Origin: Desulfobacteraceae bacterium
GTDB taxonomy: Bacteria > Desulfobacterota > DSM-4660 > Desulfatiglandales > Desulfatiglandaceae
DNA length: 17,215 nt
Assembly (NCBI GenBank): GCA_011048855.1
Contig: DSCZ01000010.1
Coordinates: 1-17,215, forward strand
Direction of reading: 5' to 3'
Position 1 is the stretch's first letter. Each line of letters starts with the position of its first letter. Position numbers and translations under genes: made by a program. Shown here piece by piece: positions 14,066-17,215 of the stretch. Under the pieces are notes generated by a model, which was not told the DNA's origin, made no database searches, and saw only the letters and a program-made list of their open reading frames with translations.

Positions 14066-15246
14066 TCGGGATTTCAAAACTTTACTGCGGAACGGTGGAG
14101 CCGTCGGATGCTCTCCGTTACGGGAGGAAGGCCGGGGATCTGCCCTCCCACCTGCTTCAGTTCTCCATCGACAAAAAACCGGTCGTGGTTTGGAATGTCA
14201 CCCGTGCATGCAATTTAAAGTGTGTCCATTGCTATGCAGGGGCGGTGGATGCGGCCGGCGAGAAGGAGTTGAACCATCGGGAGACGCGGAGCTTGCTGGA
14301 TGATCTTTCCGATTTTGGTGTCCCAGTCGTGCTTTTTTCAGGTGGGGAACCCCTGATGCACCCTGGTATCACGGAGCTTGCCTCCTATGCGGTCAAGCGT
14401 GGCATGAGGGCCGTGATATCCACCAACGGTACACTGATTACGCGCGAGAAGGCTTTTGAACTAAAGGATGTGGGCCTGTCTTATGTCGGGGTCAGTCTGG
14501 ACGGCATGGAGGATGTTCACGACAGGTTCAGGGGAAAGCGGGGAGCGTTCACCGCCGCGATGAAGGGTATCGAAAATTGCCGGGAAGCCGGGCTGAAGGT
14601 CGGGCTTCGGTTTACGATCAACCGTTTGAACGCGATGGAGATTCCGGCGATATTTGATCTGATCGAAAAATATGAAGTTCCAAGGGCCTGTTTTTACCAC
14701 CTCGTCTATGCAGGAAGAGGTTCGGACCTGGTGGACCAGGATCTTGACCATGGTGAAACCAGGCGGGTTGTGGATTTGATCATCGATCGCACGAAGGATC
14801 TGCATGACAGGGGCATGCCGAAAGAGATCCTGACCGTGGACAACCATGCCGACGGTCCTTATCTGTATCTCCGGATGCTGCGCGAAGGAAACCCGAGAGC
14901 ACCCGAGGTGCTGGAACTTCTCGAGATGAACGAAGGAAACAATTCGGGCCGCGGCATCGGCTGTGTAAGCTGGGACGGTACCGTGTATGCCGATCAGTTC
15001 TGGCGTCACACATCCTTCGGAAATGTGCGTGAAAGGTCTTTCAGCGAAATCTGGACCGATCTTTCAAACCCGTTGATGAAAAAACTCAAGGACAAAAAGC
15101 GGTATGTGACCGGCAGATGTTCCGGCTGCCGGTGGCTGGATGTATGTGGCGGTAATTTCAGGGTGCGGGCCGAAGCGGTCACCGGCGATCTCTGGGCGCC
15201 GGACCCGGCCTGCTACCTGACAGACGAAGAAATCAGCGTCGATTGA
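14062..15246 (+). CDS. ahbC: Radical SAM protein AhbC-like (12,18-didecarboxysiroheme deacetylase)
   Basis: A 394-residue radical SAM enzyme. The opening MIGISKLYCGTVEPSDALRY and LPSHLLQFSIDKKPVVVWNV match AhbC as I know it. AhbC removes the acetate side chains of 12,18-didecarboxysiroheme to give Fe-coproporphyrin III in the alternative heme pathway of sulfate reducers and archaea. The SAM cluster is C50-x3-C54-x2-C57, with GGEP at 94-97. C-terminal cysteines C301, C353, C356, C362 and C384 suggest an auxiliary Fe-S cluster. I place the start at 14062, where ATGA overlaps the upstream stop, since the MIGISKLY beginning is the family one; an in-frame ATG at 14011 would add 17 unrelated residues. 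hemB follows after 12 bp, fitting a tetrapyrrole role. The alternative is NirJ of heme d1 synthesis, less likely by its N-terminus. Confidence 0.85.
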   Translation: MIGISKLYCGTVEPSDALRYGRKAGDLPSHLLQFSIDKKPVVVWNVTRACNLKCVHCYAGAVDAAGEKELNHRETRSLLDDLSDFGVPVVLFSGGEPLMHPGITELASYAVKRGMRAVISTNGTLITREKAFELKDVGLSYVGVSLDGMEDVHDRFRGKRGAFTAAMKGIENCREAGLKVGLRFTINRLNAMEIPAIFDLIEKYEVPRACFYHLVYAGRGSDLVDQDLDHGETRRVVDLIIDRTKDLHDRGMPKEILTVDNHADGPYLYLRMLREGNPRAPEVLELLEMNEGNNSGRGIGCVSWDGTVYADQFWRHTSFGNVRERSFSEIWTDLSNPLMKKLKDKKRYVTGRCSGCRWLDVCGGNFRVRAEAVTGDLWAPDPACYLTDEEISVD

Positions 15247-15258
15247 AACGGAGTTGAA

Positions 15259-16278
15259 ATGGCTTTCCCTGTAGACAGACCGAGGCGATTGAGAAGGAAT
15301 GCAACGATACGGCGGCTGGTTCGTGAAACGGTGTTGACCCCCCATGATTTTATCCTGCCGCTTTTTGTCGTCGAAGGCGTGGATAAGACATATAAACAAC
15401 CGATAAAAAGCATGCCGGAATGCTGCCACTTGAGCCCTTCGCTTGCCGCCGAAACTGCACAGGAAGCATACGAGCTCGGGGTCCAGGCGGTGATCCTTTT
15501 CGGACTTCCCTCGAAAAAGGATGCAGTCGGTTCAGGGGCCTGGGCCGATAACGGATGTATCCAGCAGGCCGCCGCAGAAATCAAGCGTGTCTGCCCGGAC
15601 ATCTGCGTCATCTGCGACACCTGCCTGTGCGAGTACACGGACCACGGCCACTGCGGCGTCATTAGAGACGGCTCGGTCGACAACGACGCCACGATCGAAC
15701 TGCTGGCGAAAACCGCGCTCAGCCAGGCGAGGGCGGGCGCCGATATCATCGCTCCTTCGGACATGATGGATGGACGGGTGCAGGCGATCCGGAAGGCCCT
15801 CGACAGGGATGGATTTCAAGAGACGATCGTCATGTCCTATGCGGCAAAATTCGCGTCATCATTCTACGGCCCTTTCAGGGAGGCCGCAGATTGTTCGCCC
15901 TGTTTCGGTGACAGAAAATCTTACCAGATGGACCCGGGGAATGCACGGGAAGCGATCAAGGAGATGGCCCTGGACCTGGATGAAGGAGCCGATATCCTGA
16001 TCGTGAAGCCCGCATTGCCTTCCCTGGATATTTTACGTGAAGCGCGCGATCGCTTCCTGGTGCCGCTTGCCGCGTACCAGGTTTCAGGAGAATATGCTCA
16101 GATAAAGGGCGCGGCGTCGGTCGGGCTTGTCGACGAGGTGAGTACGATGATGGAAAGCCTCATATCGATCAAGCGGGCCGGTGCGGACATGATTATAACC
16201 TACTTCGCGATGGACGCCGCCCGGGTTTTGATCGACCGGATGGGCTGTTGCAAGGGGGCGCCCGGCCGCGATCTGTAA
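15259..16278 (+). CDS. hemB: Delta-aminolevulinic acid dehydratase (porphobilinogen synthase)
   Basis: A 339-residue enzyme that condenses two 5-aminolevulinates to porphobilinogen, the early common step for siroheme, heme and corrinoids. The zinc site is complete: C122, C124 and C132 in DTCLCEYTDHGHCG. The Schiff-base lysines are K197 in MSYAAKFASSFYGPFR and K250 in ILIVKPALPSLD. So this is the zinc type, not the Asp-rich magnesium type. It is slightly longer than E. coli HemB (324) because of a C-terminal tail with Cys-Cys. GGAG (15250-15253) precedes the ATG by 5 nt. It lies 12 bp after ahbC; in Desulfovibrio hemB also clusters with ahb genes, which supports the AhbC call. Confidence 0.96.
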   Translation: MAFPVDRPRRLRRNATIRRLVRETVLTPHDFILPLFVVEGVDKTYKQPIKSMPECCHLSPSLAAETAQEAYELGVQAVILFGLPSKKDAVGSGAWADNGCIQQAAAEIKRVCPDICVICDTCLCEYTDHGHCGVIRDGSVDNDATIELLAKTALSQARAGADIIAPSDMMDGRVQAIRKALDRDGFQETIVMSYAAKFASSFYGPFREAADCSPCFGDRKSYQMDPGNAREAIKEMALDLDEGADILIVKPALPSLDILREARDRFLVPLAAYQVSGEYAQIKGAASVGLVDEVSTMMESLISIKRAGADMIITYFAMDAARVLIDRMGCCKGAPGRDL

Positions 16279-16308
16279 ATTTCCTGTACCGGAGGAAAGG
16301 GGGGTTGA

Positions 16309-17215
16309 TTGAATCCTGCCAGCCTGCTTCATCGGGCCTGGATCGTGCTTGCACTTTGTTTTGCAACCATTTTCATTAATCATTCCGTGCGACTGGGCTA
16401 CGGGGTTATTATGCCCGAGATGCTCAAAGTTTTAAATCTCGGTCGTGCGGCCGGTGGCACGATTTTTAACGCCTATCTGCTGATATACATTTCCCTCACC
16501 CCTTTCACTGGCTACCTCACAGATCGCTACGGCGCCAGGCGCGTGATCACCATCTGTATTTTCATCCTTTCCCTGGGAGTCGGGCTGATGGGGACGGCCG
16601 GGAGCATGTTTTCGGCCTGTCTTTTTTTCGGCCTTGCCGGTCTGGGTGCCACCGGGATATGGACCCCGGTGCTCGCCGTGGTACAGCGCTGGTTTGCGCC
16701 GCGCCACAGGGGGCTCGCGGTGGGGATACTTTCCACCGGCTATGGACTGGGTTTTGCGTCTATCGGGCTCGCTTTTCCATGGATTCTCGAACATTTCGAC
16801 TGGCGTTATGCTTGGTTTTTCCTGGGCGGAGCGGCGCTTGTCATGACGGCGGCGAACGGTTTTTTCCTTCGAAGCGATCCCGCTTCCTCCGGTCTTTCGC
16901 CGTGGGGGGACAGCGCCGAAAATTCAACCCCCAAATCAAAGGGATTTGCCCCTACCAGGTTGAACCACCTGCGGGACGTATTCCGCAGCGCCCGGTTCTG
17001 GCTGATAGGCTCGTCCTATTTCTGCATCGCCTTCAGCCTTTACGGAATAACAACGTTTATGGTGGACTACGCTGTGAACCAGCTGGGAATCCCGATGGAT
17101 CGGGCGAGCCTGCTTGCAACTGTTCATGGGGTGTGCCAGGCCGTCGGTGTATTGACCATCCTGCCGCTTTCGGACAGGCTGGGCCGCAGAAAAACGATAA
17201 TGATCTCAAACGGGG
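16309..17215 (+). CDS. Major facilitator superfamily transporter, C-terminus beyond window
   Basis: The frame is open from a TGA at 16306-16308 to the window end, giving 302 codons of a protein that should have about 400-420. The first usable start is TTG at 16309, directly after that stop and 4 nt after the purine run AAGGGGGG (16297-16304). About eight membrane spans are visible. The MFS motif A appears twice, as GYLTDRYGARRV after the second span and LSDRLGRRKT after the eighth, as expected for the two six-helix halves. A hydrophilic loop near residues 190-215 joins the halves. It resembles MFS proteins annotated as oxalate/formate or monocarboxylate carriers, but the substrate is unknown. 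It lies 30 bp after hemB and is probably cotranscribed. Confidence 0.85.
   Translation, partial: MNPASLLHRAWIVLALCFATIFINHSVRLGYGVIMPEMLKVLNLGRAAGGTIFNAYLLIYISLTPFTGYLTDRYGARRVITICIFILSLGVGLMGTAGSMFSACLFFGLAGLGATGIWTPVLAVVQRWFAPRHRGLAVGILSTGYGLGFASIGLAFPWILEHFDWRYAWFFLGGAALVMTAANGFFLRSDPASSGLSPWGDSAENSTPKSKGFAPTRLNHLRDVFRSARFWLIGSSYFCIAFSLYGITTFMVDYAVNQLGIPMDRASLLATVHGVCQAVGVLTILPLSDRLGRRKTIMISNG

Noticed and set aside
13277..14077. Minus-strand open frame (266 codons) opposite the ClpX-like gene
   Set aside because: It is a mirror of a real AAA+ gene, with no start signal or recognisable family.

Overview
This window looks like chromosomal DNA from a sulfate-reducer-like deltaproteobacterium (Desulfobacterota). 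Three things point there. A branched-chain-amino-acid-type (Liv) ABC operon carries acyl-CoA synthetase genes. An AhbC-like radical SAM enzyme sits next to hemB, as in the siroheme-dependent alternative heme pathway. The PurL is about 1000 residues long, with PurS-like sequence at its N-terminus and a separate PurQ. The placement rests on family knowledge; there is no rRNA or tRNA here to fix the taxon.

Layout. (1) Positions 1-5464, plus strand: the end of a FAA1-like acyl-CoA synthetase, then livH, livM, a livK-type binding protein, livF and a small LEA14/WHy-like lipoprotein, closed by a clear intrinsic terminator. livG is not in the window and probably lies to the left. With an acyl-CoA synthetase built in, the transporter more likely imports carboxylic acids for CoA activation than amino acids, but the substrate cannot be read from sequence. 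(2) Positions 5471-7788, plus strand: a second AMP-dependent acyl-CoA synthetase with an atypical P-loop and no A10 lysine, then recO. (3) Positions 7797-11980, minus strand: purL and purQ overlap by ATGA and have a plausible promoter. Downstream is an easily missed 44-residue basic protein gene with its own ribosome binding site, convergent with recO. (4) Positions 11855-12253: a 399-bp divergent intergenic region with outward-facing promoters and, between them, two inverted 25-nt REP-like hairpins (a REPIN-like unit) whose stems covary. (5) Positions 12254-17215, plus strand: an unusual ClpX-like AAA+ ATPase, ahbC (ATGA overlap), hemB and an MFS transporter cut by the window end, probably one transcription unit.

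The most unusual item is the ClpX-like ATPase. It has no N-terminal zinc-binding domain, keeps the pore loop and an IGF tripeptide (the ClpP-docking motif of ClpX), has a different pore-2/RKH-loop region, and carries a long C-terminal extension. That extension contains what looks like a second, degenerate copy of the AAA+ small (C-terminal) domain. Its coupling to ahbC suggests, but does not prove, a link to heme or tetrapyrrole metabolism. No CRISPR array, insertion sequence, phage gene, tRNA or rRNA was seen.
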